Shown here one piece after another: positions 25,728 to 34,766 of a stretch of DNA of 64,000 bases. How positions within the stretch are numbered: the first letter of the stretch is position 1; each line of letters begins with the position of its first letter. The translations under genes and the position numbers were made by a program. Source of the DNA: Sulfitobacter maritimus (GTDB lineage Bacteria; Pseudomonadota; Alphaproteobacteria; Rhodobacterales; Rhodobacteraceae); assembly GCF_013346665.1 (NCBI RefSeq), contig NZ_JABVBB010000038.1, positions 124,001 through 188,000 of the forward strand. Direction: 5' to 3'. Below the pieces are notes generated by a model, which saw only the letters and a list, made by a program, of their open reading frames with translations, had not been told where the DNA came from and did no database searches.

Positions 25728-26603
25728 TTAGTTCATCAGCCCAGCGTGGCGCAGAGCGTCGTCGACCAGCTTTTTCGTGGGATCGGTCAGCGCTGTCAGC
25801 GGCAGGCGCACCTCATCTGAACACAGGTCGAGCTGCGCCATCGCGTATTTTACGCCCACAAGGCCCGGCTCGGCAAAGATCGCCTTGTGCAGCGGCATCA
25901 GGCGGTCTTGCAGTTCCAACGCTTTGGCATAGTCGCCTTCCGCACAGGCGGCTTGCATATCGGCCAACATGCGCGGCGCGACATTGGCGGTAACAGAGAT
26001 GCAGCCGACCCCGCCTTGGGCGTTGAACCCATGGGCCGTCGCATCTTCACCCGACAGTTGGACAAAGTCCTTCCCGCAGGTGATCCGCTGGTCGCTGACA
26101 CGTGCCAGATCGCCTGTGGCATCCTTAACGCCGACAATGCGTGGCAGCTTGGCCAACTCGCCCATGGTCTCGGGCAGCATATCCACGACCGAGCGGCCGG
26201 GGATGTTGTAGATAATGATCGGCAGGTCGCAGCAGTCATGAACCGCGGTAAAATGCGCGATCAGCCCGGTTTGGGTTGGTTTGTTGTAATAGGGCGTGAC
26301 CAACAAAATACCGTCCGCACCGACCTTTTCCGCATGACGGGCGAGCCGGATGCTTTCAACCGTGTTGTTCGACCCGGCCCCGGCAATAACAGGAATACGG
26401 CCACGGGCGGCTTTGACGACCTCCTCGACAACCGTTTCATGCTCGGCGTGGCTAAGCGTGGGGGATTCGCCGGTGGTGCCAACAGGAACCAAACCGCTCG
26501 ACCCTTCGCCAATGTGCCATTCGACAAGTTTCTTCAGCGTATCCAGATCCAGCGCGCCGTTGCGAAACGGCGTGACGAGGGCAGGCAGAGAGCCTTTGAA
26601 CAT
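25728..26603 (-). CDS. dapA: 4-hydroxy-tetrahydrodipicolinate synthase
   Basis: A 291-residue cytoplasmic enzyme that condenses pyruvate with aspartate semialdehyde, the first committed step to lysine and meso-diaminopimelate for the cell wall. Seen: [14 protein letters not shown], the catalytic Tyr in [12 protein letters not shown], and the Schiff-base Lys160 in [12 protein letters not shown], matching E. coli Lys161. Start ATG 26603 follows AAGGAG; an earlier ATG (26633) is not used. It is divergent from the Slt transglycosylase with a 126-base gap, placing wall-precursor synthesis next to wall turnover. Confidence 0.95.
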   Translation of the reverse strand: MFKGSLPALVTPFRNGALDLDTLKKLVEWHIGEGSSGLVPVGTTGESPTLSHAEHETVVEEVVKAARGRIPVIAGAGSNNTVESIRLARHAEKVGADGILLVTPYYNKPTQTGLIAHFTAVHDCCDLPIIIYNIPGRSVVDMLPETMGELAKLPRIVGVKDATGDLARVSDQRITCGKDFVQLSGEDATAHGFNAQGGVGCISVTANVAPRMLADMQAACAEGDYAKALELQDRLMPLHKAIFAEPGLVGVKYAMAQLDLCSDEVRLPLTALTDPTKKLVDDALRHAGLMN

Positions 26604-26729
26604 ATGCACGCTCCTTTTTGTGCTGGCCGGCAAAAAACCGGACTGGATGAAGGCCTTGTCAGCAGGACGGGTTTGATAAACGCTGCCAACGCCATATGTT
26701 GCAAGGCTCTAGCCCCGGAGTTGTATGAA

Positions 26730-28694
26730 ATGCAAGTGATGACGCGCGTCTTCGCGATCCTGACGATTGTTTTTGCCATGACCGTGCCCGCCGAAGCGCA
26801 ACGTCCCCGCCCCTTGGGGTGGGCGATGGATGCAGTCCGTGCGGGCGATTGGGACGCTGCCGCGCGACTGGCAGAGCGCGATGGCCCTGTGGCCGCGGAT
26901 GTGGTGGAGTGGCACCGCCTGCGCGCAGGACGGGGCAGCTTTGCCGAGGCGCAGGAATTCCTTAGCCGCCGCCCCGACTGGCCGGGCGAGGCCTATCTGC
27001 GCAAGCAAACTGAGGAGGCGGTGATCGGTCGGCCCGCTGCTGACGTTCTGGCGTTCTTTGAAAAAATGGCCCCACAGACGCCGCGCGGTGTGCTGGCCCA
27101 TGCAGCGGCATTGATCAACAATGGTCAACTGGGCGAGGCGCAGGCGAATCTCGTGCTGGCATGGCGCACGATGCCGATGAGCGAGACCAGTCAGAACCTC
27201 TTTACCAAAGCGCATGGCAAGCTTTTGGTCCCGCATCACGCGGCCCGGCTAGAGGAAATGCTCTGGCAGCGCGAACACGCCGAAGCGCGGCAGATGTTTG
27301 GTCTGGTCACCAAGGCGGAGCGCGATCTTGCCGAGACGCGTATCGCCCTGCAAAAGCTCGACAGCGATGTGAACGTCAAGATCGATGCGCTGCCAGCTTC
27401 GAAAAAGGACGATCCCGGACTGGCTCATGATCGGTTCGAGTGGCGTATGCGCAAGGGACTGCGCGACAGTGCCAAAGAGTTGATGCTGGCGCGGTCGGCC
27501 TCGGCTGAGGCTTTGGGTCAGCCCCCCAAATGGGCCAACCGTCGTCGCGCCTTGGCGCGGGATGAGATGCGCAATGGGGATGCGAAAACCGCCTATCGCA
27601 TCGCCTCGCAGCATTTTTTGATGGAAGGGTCCAATTATGCGGACCTTGAATGGCTGTCGGGCTATATCGCCCTGCGGTTTCTTGACGATCCCAAGACCGC
27701 GCTGACGCATTTTCAGAACCATGACAGGGCTGTTGAATCCCCCATCAGCCAAGGCCGTGCTGGCTATTGGCAGGGCCGCGCATTGGAAGCGATGGGCGAT
27801 GCCGAAGGGGCCAAGAAAGCCTATGCGATGGGCGCCAAGTATCAGACGTCCTTCTATGGTTTGCTCGCTGCAGAGCGGGGCGGCATTGCATTTGATGCCA
27901 AGCTGAAGGGCGCTGCTCCCTCGCAGGATTGGCGCAGTTCGCCGCTCGCCCGCGCCCCGTTGTTTGAGGCAGGATTGCTCTTGCAGGCCTCGGGTGAAGT
28001 AAGCTTGGCCGAACGGTTCTGGACCCATCTAGCAGAGCAGTTGGTGCCAGAAGATATCGCACTTTTGGGACAAGCCGCGATTGATGTGCAGCAGCCGCAT
28101 CTCGCGGTGATGATCGGCAAACGTGCCGCTCAGCGGGGATTAGAAATCGCTGCCCCCTATTACCCGTTGCACAGACTTGTGCAGATGGACCTGCCAATGG
28201 CGCCCGAAATGACCCTCGCCATCGCGCGGCGCGAGAGTGAATTTGACCCATGGGTGCAAAGTGGCGTCGGTGCGCGCGGTCTGATGCAGATCATGCCGGC
28301 GACTGCCCGCGATGTGGCGCGTGATCTGGGGCTGTCGCAGTTGCACACCACCGATCGTTTGAACGCGGACCCGGACTACAACGCGCGGTTGGGGGCGACC
28401 TATCTCTCGCAGATGGCGGGGATGTTTGACGGCAATGTTGCGATGATGTCGGCGGCTTATAATGCTGGCCCCAGCCGCCCGCGCCGCTGGATGAACACCT
28501 ATGGCGACCCCCGCAAAGGCGAGATCGACATCGTGGATTGGGTCGAGATGATCCCCTTCCGCGAAACGCAGAACTACGTCATGCGGGTGACAGAAAGCCT
28601 GCCCGTTTACCGGGCGCGACTGGGTAAAGACCCGTTGCCGATCCCCTTTAGTGAAGAGTTAATCGGGTCGACGCTGAAGGCGTTCGCGCCATAG
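26730..28694 (+). CDS. slt: Soluble lytic murein transglycosylase (Slt type)
   Basis: A 654-residue periplasmic enzyme cutting peptidoglycan to anhydro-muropeptides. A signal peptide (TRVFAILTIVFAMTVPAEAQ) is followed by a long alpha-helical superhelix of TPR-like repeats, about residues 40-470. The C-terminal SLT domain has the catalytic Glu502 in ARRESEFDPW, GARGLMQIMPATA and MSAAYNAGPSR. The open frame extends 281 codons upstream, antisense to dapA; start ATG 26730 (or 26739) is set by the signal peptide and GGAG. Its end overlaps the converging EamA gene by 36 bases. Confidence 0.92.
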   Translation: MQVMTRVFAILTIVFAMTVPAEAQRPRPLGWAMDAVRAGDWDAAARLAERDGPVAADVVEWHRLRAGRGSFAEAQEFLSRRPDWPGEAYLRKQTEEAVIGRPAADVLAFFEKMAPQTPRGVLAHAAALINNGQLGEAQANLVLAWRTMPMSETSQNLFTKAHGKLLVPHHAARLEEMLWQREHAEARQMFGLVTKAERDLAETRIALQKLDSDVNVKIDALPASKKDDPGLAHDRFEWRMRKGLRDSAKELMLARSASAEALGQPPKWANRRRALARDEMRNGDAKTAYRIASQHFLMEGSNYADLEWLSGYIALRFLDDPKTALTHFQNHDRAVESPISQGRAGYWQGRALEAMGDAEGAKKAYAMGAKYQTSFYGLLAAERGGIAFDAKLKGAAPSQDWRSSPLARAPLFEAGLLLQASGEVSLAERFWTHLAEQLVPEDIALLGQAAIDVQQPHLAVMIGKRAAQRGLEIAAPYYPLHRLVQMDLPMAPEMTLAIARRESEFDPWVQSGVGARGLMQIMPATARDVARDLGLSQLHTTDRLNADPDYNARLGATYLSQMAGMFDGNVAMMSAAYNAGPSRPRRWMNTYGDPRKGEIDIVDWVEMIPFRETQNYVMRVTESLPVYRARLGKDPLPIPFSEELIGSTLKAFAP

Positions 28695-29552
28695 GGTAAA
28701 GAGCCCCGCCGCCACGATCACGCCCGCGCCAATCACCACATTGGCGCGGAGCGTTTCGCCAAAGATTGACAGTCCAATAATGACGGTAAAGATCAACTGG
28801 GTATAGGCAAAGGGCTGCACGGCGCTGGCCTCGGCGACCTCATAGCAGCGGATCAGCAGCCAATGCCCCGTCACCCCGGTGATGCAAAGGGTGCCCATCA
28901 ATAGCCAATTCGCAGTCGTCATCGGCTCCCAAAACCAGACCCCCACAGCAGTCATTACCACCGCCCCGGTGACACCCGTCCAGAAAAAGCTCGTCGCCGT
29001 ATTATCGCGCCGCGCGACATAGCGGGTCAGCAAGCCGTAAACCGCAAACATCGCCGCCCCCAGCAGCGGGATTGCGGCGGCAGGATCGACCACCCGGTAT
29101 CCCGGTTGCAGGATGATCAGAACGCCAATGAAGCCCACGCCAATCGCAGCCCAGCGCCGCCAGCCGACCTTCTCTCCCAAGATCGGGCCAGAAAGCGCGG
29201 CCACCAACAGCGGATAGCAGGTAAAAACGGCATGGCTTTCCACCAACCCAAGGATCGTGAAGCCCAGAACCATCGTGCAAATCTGCGCTGACAGCAGCAC
29301 GCCGCGCAGGATTTGCACAGCAGGTTGCGTGGTCGCCGCCGCTTTGCGTATGCCGCCCGCCTTGCGCAGCGCAAGGGTGATGACGAAAGCGGCAAAGAAC
29401 CAATAGCGGATCATCACCACCATCAGCACATTGTAGTTCTCGGCCAAATGGCGCGACAGACCATCTTGGACCGCGAAGACCATCGTCGTGGCAACCATGA
29501 GCATGATGCCCAAGGGAATGTTGTTAGACTGGGGGGCGGGTGTCGCGCTCAT
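28659..29552 (-). CDS. EamA/DMT-family transporter
   Basis: A 297-residue membrane protein with about ten hydrophobic segments in two EamA halves. It begins MSATPAPQSNNIPLGIMLMV. Seen: VFAVQDGLSRHLAENYNVL, LGFTILGLVESHAVFTCYPL and, in the second half, SAVQPFAYTQLIFTVIIGLS with FGE. The family exports metabolites such as amino acids or purines, and the substrate is not predictable. The ATG overlaps the mnmD stop by four bases, so it is co-translated with that tRNA modification gene. The link is probably positional, not functional. The 3' end overlaps that of slt by 36 bases. Confidence 0.88.
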   Translation of the reverse strand: MSATPAPQSNNIPLGIMLMVATTMVFAVQDGLSRHLAENYNVLMVVMIRYWFFAAFVITLALRKAGGIRKAAATTQPAVQILRGVLLSAQICTMVLGFTILGLVESHAVFTCYPLLVAALSGPILGEKVGWRRWAAIGVGFIGVLIILQPGYRVVDPAAAIPLLGAAMFAVYGLLTRYVARRDNTATSFFWTGVTGAVVMTAVGVWFWEPMTTANWLLMGTLCITGVTGHWLLIRCYEVAEASAVQPFAYTQLIFTVIIGLSIFGETLRANVVIGAGVIVAAGLFTLWRERLQRRPD

Positions 29553-30223
29553 AGCGGCATCTGGGCGCGGGTCATATGGCGTTTGCGGCCATAACCGGGG
29601 ATGCGGGTGACATCAAAACCGCCCTCTGCCAGCGCACGGCGGACAAAGCCGGCGGCGGTATAGGTCGCGGCTGTCCCGCCGGGAGCCGTATGGCGTGCGA
29701 CGTCGGCCATCAAAGCATCCCCCCAAAGCTCAGGGTTTTTCGCGGGGGAGAATCCGTCGAGAAACCATGCATCCGCCTGACCCTGCCACGCGGGCAAACT
29801 CTCTCGCGCATCGCCGATGATGATCTCAGCCCGCAGGCCGGGAAGCTCAATCACACCGCCTGCCCCCTCCCAAGCCTCGGTCAGCGCGTCGCGCCGCCCG
29901 TCGAGGTCTGCGAAAGCACTATGGGCCTGGGCCATATCGTCAGGGCGCATTGGGTAGGCTTCAAAGCTGGTGAAATGCAAAGGGCCGTCTATGCCTGCCC
30001 GCATCCACGCATCCCATGCCAGCAGCAGGTTCAACCCGGTGCCAAACCCCAGTTCAGCGATGTGAAATTTGGGGCGGAAACGCTGCGGCAGATCATTGCC
30101 CGCCAGAAAGACATAGGCCGTTTCCGCAGCACCATCTTCAAGGCTGAAATAGGGATCATCGAACTGGGTTGAGACCGGCACATGGCCCTCTCGCCAGCTG
30201 ATCTGGGCATTCTGGTCTGACAC
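29549..30223 (-). CDS. mnmD: tRNA (mnm5s2U34) methyltransferase, stand-alone MnmD domain
   Basis: A 224-residue SAM-dependent methyltransferase corresponding to the N-terminal half of E. coli MnmC. It adds the last methyl to mnm5(s2)U at the tRNA wobble position. Seen: the SAM loop ELGFGTGLN, YFSLEDGAAETAYVFLAGN, and DAWFLDGFSPAKNPELWG, a strong family signature. In E. coli the FAD domain is fused; here a separate DAO-type oxidoreductase starts 64 bases away in the opposite direction. An EamA transporter overlaps it downstream. mnmH elsewhere in the window acts on the same nucleotide. Confidence 0.93.
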   Translation of the reverse strand: MSDQNAQISWREGHVPVSTQFDDPYFSLEDGAAETAYVFLAGNDLPQRFRPKFHIAELGFGTGLNLLLAWDAWMRAGIDGPLHFTSFEAYPMRPDDMAQAHSAFADLDGRRDALTEAWEGAGGVIELPGLRAEIIIGDARESLPAWQGQADAWFLDGFSPAKNPELWGDALMADVARHTAPGGTAATYTAAGFVRRALAEGGFDVTRIPGYGRKRHMTRAQMPL

Positions 30224-30287
30224 GCTGCGTCCTGCTAGAGGGGTTAGGAATTTGCGCCGACACTGCGCAAGCTGGCAGGGAATGGCA

Positions 30288-31319
30288 ATGGTAGATGTGA
30301 CCGTAAGAGGGGCCGGGATTTTCGGGCTATCCGTGGCTTGGGCCTGTGTTCAACGGGGTGCGCGGGTGCAGGTGGTCGACCCCGCCGGCCCCGCTGCCGG
30401 TGCTTCGGGCGGGATTGTCGGCGCGCTGGCCCCGCATGTGCCAGAGAACTGGAACACTAAGAAAGCCTTCCAACTCGACAGCCTGCTTAGCGCCGAGGCT
30501 TTTTGGGCCGAGGTCGCATCAGTTGGTGGTGCCGCACCGGGTTATATCCGCAGCGGGCGTGTGCAGCCGGTGGCGGATGAGGCGGCGCTTGCATTGGCAC
30601 GGCAACGTGAGCAGTCGGCAGCCGCGCTTTGGCAAGACCATGCGCGGTGGGAGGTGATCCGCGATGAAGGCAGCGATTGGTCGCCCAGAAGCCCCAGCGG
30701 CTGGCTGATCCGCGATACGTTAAGCGCTTTGATCCATCCGCGTCAGGCCTGCGGCGCGCTGGTGGCGGCGCTGGCGGCGAAGGGGGTGCAGGTCATGGCA
30801 GAAGCACCTGATCGGGGCAAAGTTCTCTGGGCCACCGGGGTCGCTGGGTTAGAGGCGCTCAACACCGAACATCCGCGACTGGTGGGCGCCGGAATCAAGG
30901 GGCAAGCGGCGTTGTTGCGGCTGGACCGAGGCGGCACGGCGCAGCTTTTTGCCGATGGCGTGCATGTAATCCCGCATCTGGATGGCACGGTGGCGGTCGG
31001 TGGCACGACCGAGCGGGCGTTCGACAACCCCGAGAGCACCGACAGACAGCTCGACGCCGTGATCGCCAAGGCCCGCGCCGCCGTGCCAGCATTGGCCGAT
31101 GCACCGGTGATCCAACGCTGGGCCGGGTTGCGCCCGCGCAGCCGAAGCCGTGCGCCGATGTTGGGGGAATGGCCGGGCAGGCCGGGTCATTTCATCGCCA
31201 ATGGCGGGTTCAAGATCGGCTTTGGCATGGCCCCAAAAGTGTCAGAGGTGATGGCCGATCTACTGCTAGAAGAGCGCGATGTGATCCCAGAGGGTTTCCG
31301 GGTGGAAGATAACCTGTAG
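30288..31319 (+). CDS. FAD-dependent DAO-family oxidoreductase, possible MnmC oxidase partner
   Basis: A 343-residue flavoprotein. The N-terminal Rossmann motif is VRGAGIFGLSVAWAC, and the C-terminal FAD region is WAGLRPRSRSRAPMLGEW and GHFIANGGFKIGFGMAP. It resembles glycine/D-amino acid oxidases and the C-terminal oxidase half of MnmC, which turns cmnm5U into nm5U for MnmD. The divergent position next to mnmD (64-base gap) supports that role, but amino-acid oxidation is possible. ATG 30288 is chosen for its 7-base spacing from GGCAGGG; ATG 30282 is too close. A terminator follows. Confidence 0.8.
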   Translation: MVDVTVRGAGIFGLSVAWACVQRGARVQVVDPAGPAAGASGGIVGALAPHVPENWNTKKAFQLDSLLSAEAFWAEVASVGGAAPGYIRSGRVQPVADEAALALARQREQSAAALWQDHARWEVIRDEGSDWSPRSPSGWLIRDTLSALIHPRQACGALVAALAAKGVQVMAEAPDRGKVLWATGVAGLEALNTEHPRLVGAGIKGQAALLRLDRGGTAQLFADGVHVIPHLDGTVAVGGTTERAFDNPESTDRQLDAVIAKARAAVPALADAPVIQRWAGLRPRSRSRAPMLGEWPGRPGHFIANGGFKIGFGMAPKVSEVMADLLLEERDVIPEGFRVEDNL

Positions 31320-31330
31320 CGCCAAAGAAA

Positions 31331-31354
31331 AACCCCGACCATTGGCCGGGGTTT
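31331..31354. terminator. Bidirectional terminator
   Basis: AACCCCG...CC pairs with GG.CGGGGTT around ATT, with one mismatch. A and T runs flank it on both sides (GAAAAACCCC and GGGGTTTAATTTT). It sits between the converging oxidoreductase and OmpA-family genes. Confidence 0.85.
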
Positions 31355-31376
31355 AATTTTCTTAAAACGACGCGGT

Positions 31377-32048
31377 TTAGCGTGCGTTGGGCAGGATAAC
31401 GATCTCAACCCGGCGGTTTTGCGCCTTGCCAGCAGCGCTCAGGTTGCTTGCGATGGGCTGGCTTTCGCCGCGACCGAATGTCTGCAAACGCGACTGCGGC
31501 ACGCCATTGGCCATCAGGATGCTGCCAACTGCACGCGCCCGACGCTCGGAAAGCTGCTGGTTATAAGCCGCTTCGCCGTCGCTGTCGGTGTGGCCGATAA
31601 CCTGCAAGGTCGAGTTCTTGTAGATGTTCACGTTCTGCGCCAGCGCGGCAAGGTCGTCACGCAGAGCGGGGGCAACGCTTGTGCTGTCCGTCGCGAACAG
31701 AATGTCCTGCGGCAGGGTTACGATCAGGCGGTCGCCGGTGTTGGTGATAACCACACGGCTGTCCATTGCAGCGCGCAGTTCGGCTTCTTGCTTGTCGAGC
31801 GAATAGCCAACGCCTGCGCCGATGGTCCCACCGATCAAGGCGCCTTTCAGCGCACCTTTGCCGTCACCTTCGGAAATCGCACCAGCAAGGGCCCCGACGC
31901 CCGCGCCGATCAATGCGCCGCTTTTCGTCCGTTGGTTCGGATCGCCGTTACCCGGCTGCATGGGCTGCGTACAAGCACCCAGTGTCATCGCGCCGGCAAG
32001 AGCGGCGGCCAAAGTCATCTTCGAAGAAATCATGTCTACTGCCTTCAT
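31377..32048 (-). CDS. OmpA-family lipoprotein with glycine zipper (YiaD-like)
   Basis: A 223-residue outer-membrane lipoprotein precursor. The signal peptide ends in the lipobox LGAC, followed by QPMQPGNGD. A glycine zipper lies at about residues 45-80 (GALIGAGVGALAGAISEGD, GALIGGTIGAGVG). The C-terminal OmpA peptidoglycan-binding domain (about 115-220) has IGHTDSDGEAAYNQQLSE and RRARAVGSILMANG, with the Asp and Arg that hold diaminopimelate. It should tether the outer membrane to the wall. The start may be ATG 32048 or 32033; the signal peptide fits both. It shares its candidate promoter with the small glycine-zipper gene at 16177. Confidence 0.9.
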   Translation of the reverse strand: MKAVDMISSKMTLAAALAGAMTLGACTQPMQPGNGDPNQRTKSGALIGAGVGALAGAISEGDGKGALKGALIGGTIGAGVGYSLDKQEAELRAAMDSRVVITNTGDRLIVTLPQDILFATDSTSVAPALRDDLAALAQNVNIYKNSTLQVIGHTDSDGEAAYNQQLSERRARAVGSILMANGVPQSRLQTFGRGESQPIASNLSAAGKAQNRRVEIVILPNAR

Positions 32049-32086
32049 ATTTCACGGACCCCGTTCGGGCGGGGCATCTAAACGTG

Positions 32087-32118
32087 AACGTAATATAGGC
32101 ACTTCAGGTTCCCGCGAA
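32087..32118 (-). promoter_or_regulatory. Candidate ECF/EcfG-type promoter of the OmpA lipoprotein
   Basis: On the minus strand, TTCGCGGGAACCT (32118-32106) contains GGAAC (32112-32108), and after 17 bases comes CGTT (32090-32087). The ATG at 32048 is 38 bases further. The 13-mer, spacing and CGTT are the same as upstream of 16177. Confidence 0.6.
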
Positions 32119-32166
32119 CATTAAACTTTTCCGCAGATCAGCGACATCTCGCCAAACTAAGCCGGA

Positions 32167-33036
32167 TTATGCCTCTGCGCGGGCGGATTCAAAGGCCAGC
32201 ATGGCGCGTTTGACCGGCAGCCCCCAATGATAGCCGCCAAGCGCTCCGCTCTTGCGTAGGGCGCGGTGACAGGGGATCAACCAACTCACCGGATTACGCC
32301 CTACCGCCGTGCCAACAGCGCGGACCGCGCGGGGGCTGCCGATGGCCTCGGCAATCTCGGAATAGGTGGTGACATGGCCTGAAGGGATGCGCAGCAGGGC
32401 CTCCCAGACCTTAATCTGAAAAGGCGCACCAATGAGGTAGAGCGGCGCTTTTGCTTTCGGATCACCCTGCATGCCAAAGGCGGTCATGACCCAGGGGCGC
32501 AGCTTGTCCGGGTTCTCCACAAAATCAGCAAGTGGCCAGCGACTGGTGAGATCCTCCATCGCGGCCGCCTCCCCCACCTCAGCGGAAAGCGCCAATCCGC
32601 AGAGCCCTTTGTCGGTTCCCATGACCAAGGTCGGGCCAAAGGGGCTGTCAAACCATCCCCAATAGATCGTGAGCCCCGCCCCCTTGCGGGCGAACTCACC
32701 GGGGCTCATCGCCTCCCACCGCAGAAAGAGGTCATGCAACCGCCCGCTGCCTGACAGGCCCAACTCATGCGCGGCGCGTAGTGTGGTGAACCGTTCGCGC
32801 AGCATGACTTTGGCCTGATCGAGCATCAGATATTGCTGGTAACGCTTGGGGGATACACCCACCCAACGTGAAAACAGTCGTTGGAAATGTGCCGGGGACA
32901 TGCCCATCTCGCCCGCGATCCGGTCCAGCTGCATCGGGTCTTCGGCCTCATCAATCAGCGCAATGGCGCGGCGCATCACTTGGTAGTGGTAGCCTTGATC
33001 TTCGGGCGCGGGGGATATGTGGGCGATCTCTGTCAT
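32167..33036 (-). CDS. Ada-like AraC regulator fused to O6-methylguanine-DNA methyltransferase
   Basis: A 289-residue DNA-repair protein. An AraC-type HTH covers about residues 15-105 (MQLDRIAGEMGMSPAHFQRL), and a methyltransferase domain covers about 115-285. The alkyl-acceptor Cys256 lies in WLIPCHRALRKSGALGGYHWG, here split by its conserved His-Arg pair. The N-terminal zinc-Cys domain of E. coli Ada, which takes methyl groups from phosphotriesters, is absent. The methylation-sensing trigger is therefore missing, and the HTH may act differently. It is divergent from the repair gene nth with a 97-base gap. Confidence 0.9.
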   Translation of the reverse strand: MTEIAHISPAPEDQGYHYQVMRRAIALIDEAEDPMQLDRIAGEMGMSPAHFQRLFSRWVGVSPKRYQQYLMLDQAKVMLRERFTTLRAAHELGLSGSGRLHDLFLRWEAMSPGEFARKGAGLTIYWGWFDSPFGPTLVMGTDKGLCGLALSAEVGEAAAMEDLTSRWPLADFVENPDKLRPWVMTAFGMQGDPKAKAPLYLIGAPFQIKVWEALLRIPSGHVTTYSEIAEAIGSPRAVRAVGTAVGRNPVSWLIPCHRALRKSGALGGYHWGLPVKRAMLAFESARAEA

Positions 33037-33133
33037 GGCTTAAGATTAGCCGCACCCCTGCCCCCAAGCGACCCGAATCTTGCGCCTTCTCCTTTGCTTG
33101 CCCTGCCGCGCCATTCATCGCATACCCGATGCC

Positions 33134-33778
33134 ATGGCACGCCAACTTGATTACCACACGATCCGCGAGATTTTCGCCCGCTTTCAGGAGGCCGAGCCTG
33201 AGCCGAAAGGCGAGCTTGAGCATGTCAACGTCTATACGCTGGTGGTCGCCGTGGCGCTGAGCGCGCAATCGACGGATGCGGGTGTGAACAAAGCCACGCG
33301 CGAGCTGTTCAAGATCGCGGATACGCCGCAGAAAATGCTCGATCTGGGCATCGACGGGCTGATTGAACATATCAAAACCATCGGCCTTTACCGCCAGAAG
33401 GCCAAAAATGTCATCAAGTTGAGCCAAATCCTTGTTGATGACTATGGCGGCGAAGTACCGAACTCCCGCGCCGCGTTGCAATCGCTGCCCGGGGTGGGGC
33501 GCAAAACAGCGAATGTCGTGCTGAATATGTGGTGGCAACAGCCGGCGCAGGCGGTCGACACCCATATCTTCCGCGTTGGCAACCGCACCGGCATCGCGCC
33601 CGGCAAGACGGTGGACGCAGTCGAACGCGCCATCGAGGACAACATCCCCGCCGATTTCCAGCGCCATGCTCACCATTGGCTGATCCTGCATGGCCGCTAC
33701 CATTGCAAAGCGCGCAAACCATTGTGCCGCACCTGTATCATCCGTGACCTGTGCCAATACGAGGACAAGACAGAATGA
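33134..33778 (+). CDS. nth: Endonuclease III
   Basis: A 214-residue DNA glycosylase/AP lyase that removes oxidised pyrimidines. The helix-hairpin-helix is LPGVGRKTANVVL with catalytic Lys124, and the catalytic Asp142 is in VDTHIFRVGNR, equivalent to E. coli Lys120 and Asp138. The C-terminal [4Fe-4S] site C-x6-C-x2-C-x5-C is complete (CKARKPLCRTCIIRDLC). The start ATG 33134 gives MARQLDYHTI; the longer frame is not needed. Its stop overlaps the next gene (ATGA). It opens a three-gene run with a sugar kinase and a GNAT protein. Confidence 0.95.
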   Translation: MARQLDYHTIREIFARFQEAEPEPKGELEHVNVYTLVVAVALSAQSTDAGVNKATRELFKIADTPQKMLDLGIDGLIEHIKTIGLYRQKAKNVIKLSQILVDDYGGEVPNSRAALQSLPGVGRKTANVVLNMWWQQPAQAVDTHIFRVGNRTGIAPGKTVDAVERAIEDNIPADFQRHAHHWLILHGRYHCKARKPLCRTCIIRDLCQYEDKTE

Positions 33779-34764
33779 CCCAATACGAAGTGGTTGGCAT
33801 CGGCAACGCCGTCGTCGACGTGATTTCTCATGCCGATGACGCTTTCCTTGCCGAGAATGGCATCGAAAAAGGCATCATGCAGCTGATCGAACGTGACCGC
33901 GCCGAAGAGCTTTACGGCAAGATGCAAGACCGTCTGCAAACGCCCGGCGGCTCGGTGGCCAATACGGTTGCGGGCGCGGGGGCGCTTGGGATGAAAACCG
34001 CCTTTATCGGCCGCGTGCATGACGACGAACTGGGGCGCTTCTATGCGAAGGCGATGACCGACATCGGCATTGATTTCGTTAACGATCCGGTGCCGGGCGG
34101 GGAGACGCCAACCTCGCGTTGCATGATCTTTGTCACCCCGGATGGAGAGCGGTCGCTGAACACCTATCTCGGCATTTCCACCGGCCTTACGTCGGATGAC
34201 GTGTCGCAAGCGGTGACGTCAAAGGCCAAGCTCATGTTCCTTGAGGGCTATCTCTTTGACCACGACGCCGGCAAAACCGCCTTTCGCGAGGCCGCACGTG
34301 CGGCGACGGCGGGCGGCGGTATGGCGGGCATTGCGATTTCCGATCCCTTCTGTGTCGAACGCCACCGCGCTGATTTTCTGGACCTGATCGAGAACGATCT
34401 GGGCTATGTCATCGGCAACGAAGCCGAAATCCGCGCCCTGTGGGAGACAGACGATACCGAGACCGCCATCGCCAAAACCGCCGAGATTTGCCCGCTGGTG
34501 GTCTGCACCCGCTCGGGCGATGGGGTCACGCTGATCCGTGGCGACGAACGCGTCGATGTGCCGGTCAAAAAGGTTGTGCCGGTCGATGCCACAGGTGCAG
34601 GCGATCAATTTGCGGCTGGGTTCCTCTATGGGCTGGCCAATGGCCGCGATCTGGAGACTTGCGGGCGCATGGGCAACATCTGCGCGGGGGAAGTGATCTC
34701 GCACATCGGGCCACGGCCCGAGACGGACATCATGGCGCTTTTTAAGGCCGAAGGATTGGTCTGA
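33775..34764 (+). CDS. PfkB-family kinase, probable adenosine/ribokinase-like
   Basis: A 329-residue cytoplasmic sugar/nucleoside kinase. It begins with VVGIGNAVVDVISHADD, has the glycine pair region TPGGSVANTVAGAGALG, and the PfkB C-terminal signature DATGAGDQFAAGFLYGL with catalytic Asp277. The family resemblance is to adenosine kinase-like proteins of alphaproteobacteria; ribokinase or fructokinase activity cannot be ruled out. The ATG overlaps the nth stop by four bases. The next gene starts two bases after its stop, so the three genes are probably one operon. Confidence 0.85.
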   Translation: MTQYEVVGIGNAVVDVISHADDAFLAENGIEKGIMQLIERDRAEELYGKMQDRLQTPGGSVANTVAGAGALGMKTAFIGRVHDDELGRFYAKAMTDIGIDFVNDPVPGGETPTSRCMIFVTPDGERSLNTYLGISTGLTSDDVSQAVTSKAKLMFLEGYLFDHDAGKTAFREAARAATAGGGMAGIAISDPFCVERHRADFLDLIENDLGYVIGNEAEIRALWETDDTETAIAKTAEICPLVVCTRSGDGVTLIRGDERVDVPVKKVVPVDATGAGDQFAAGFLYGLANGRDLETCGRMGNICAGEVISHIGPRPETDIMALFKAEGLV

Positions 34765-34766
34765 TC

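Noticed and set aside
25887..26729. 281-codon N-terminal extension of the Slt transglycosylase
   Set aside because: It is antisense to dapA; the signal peptide begins at 26730.
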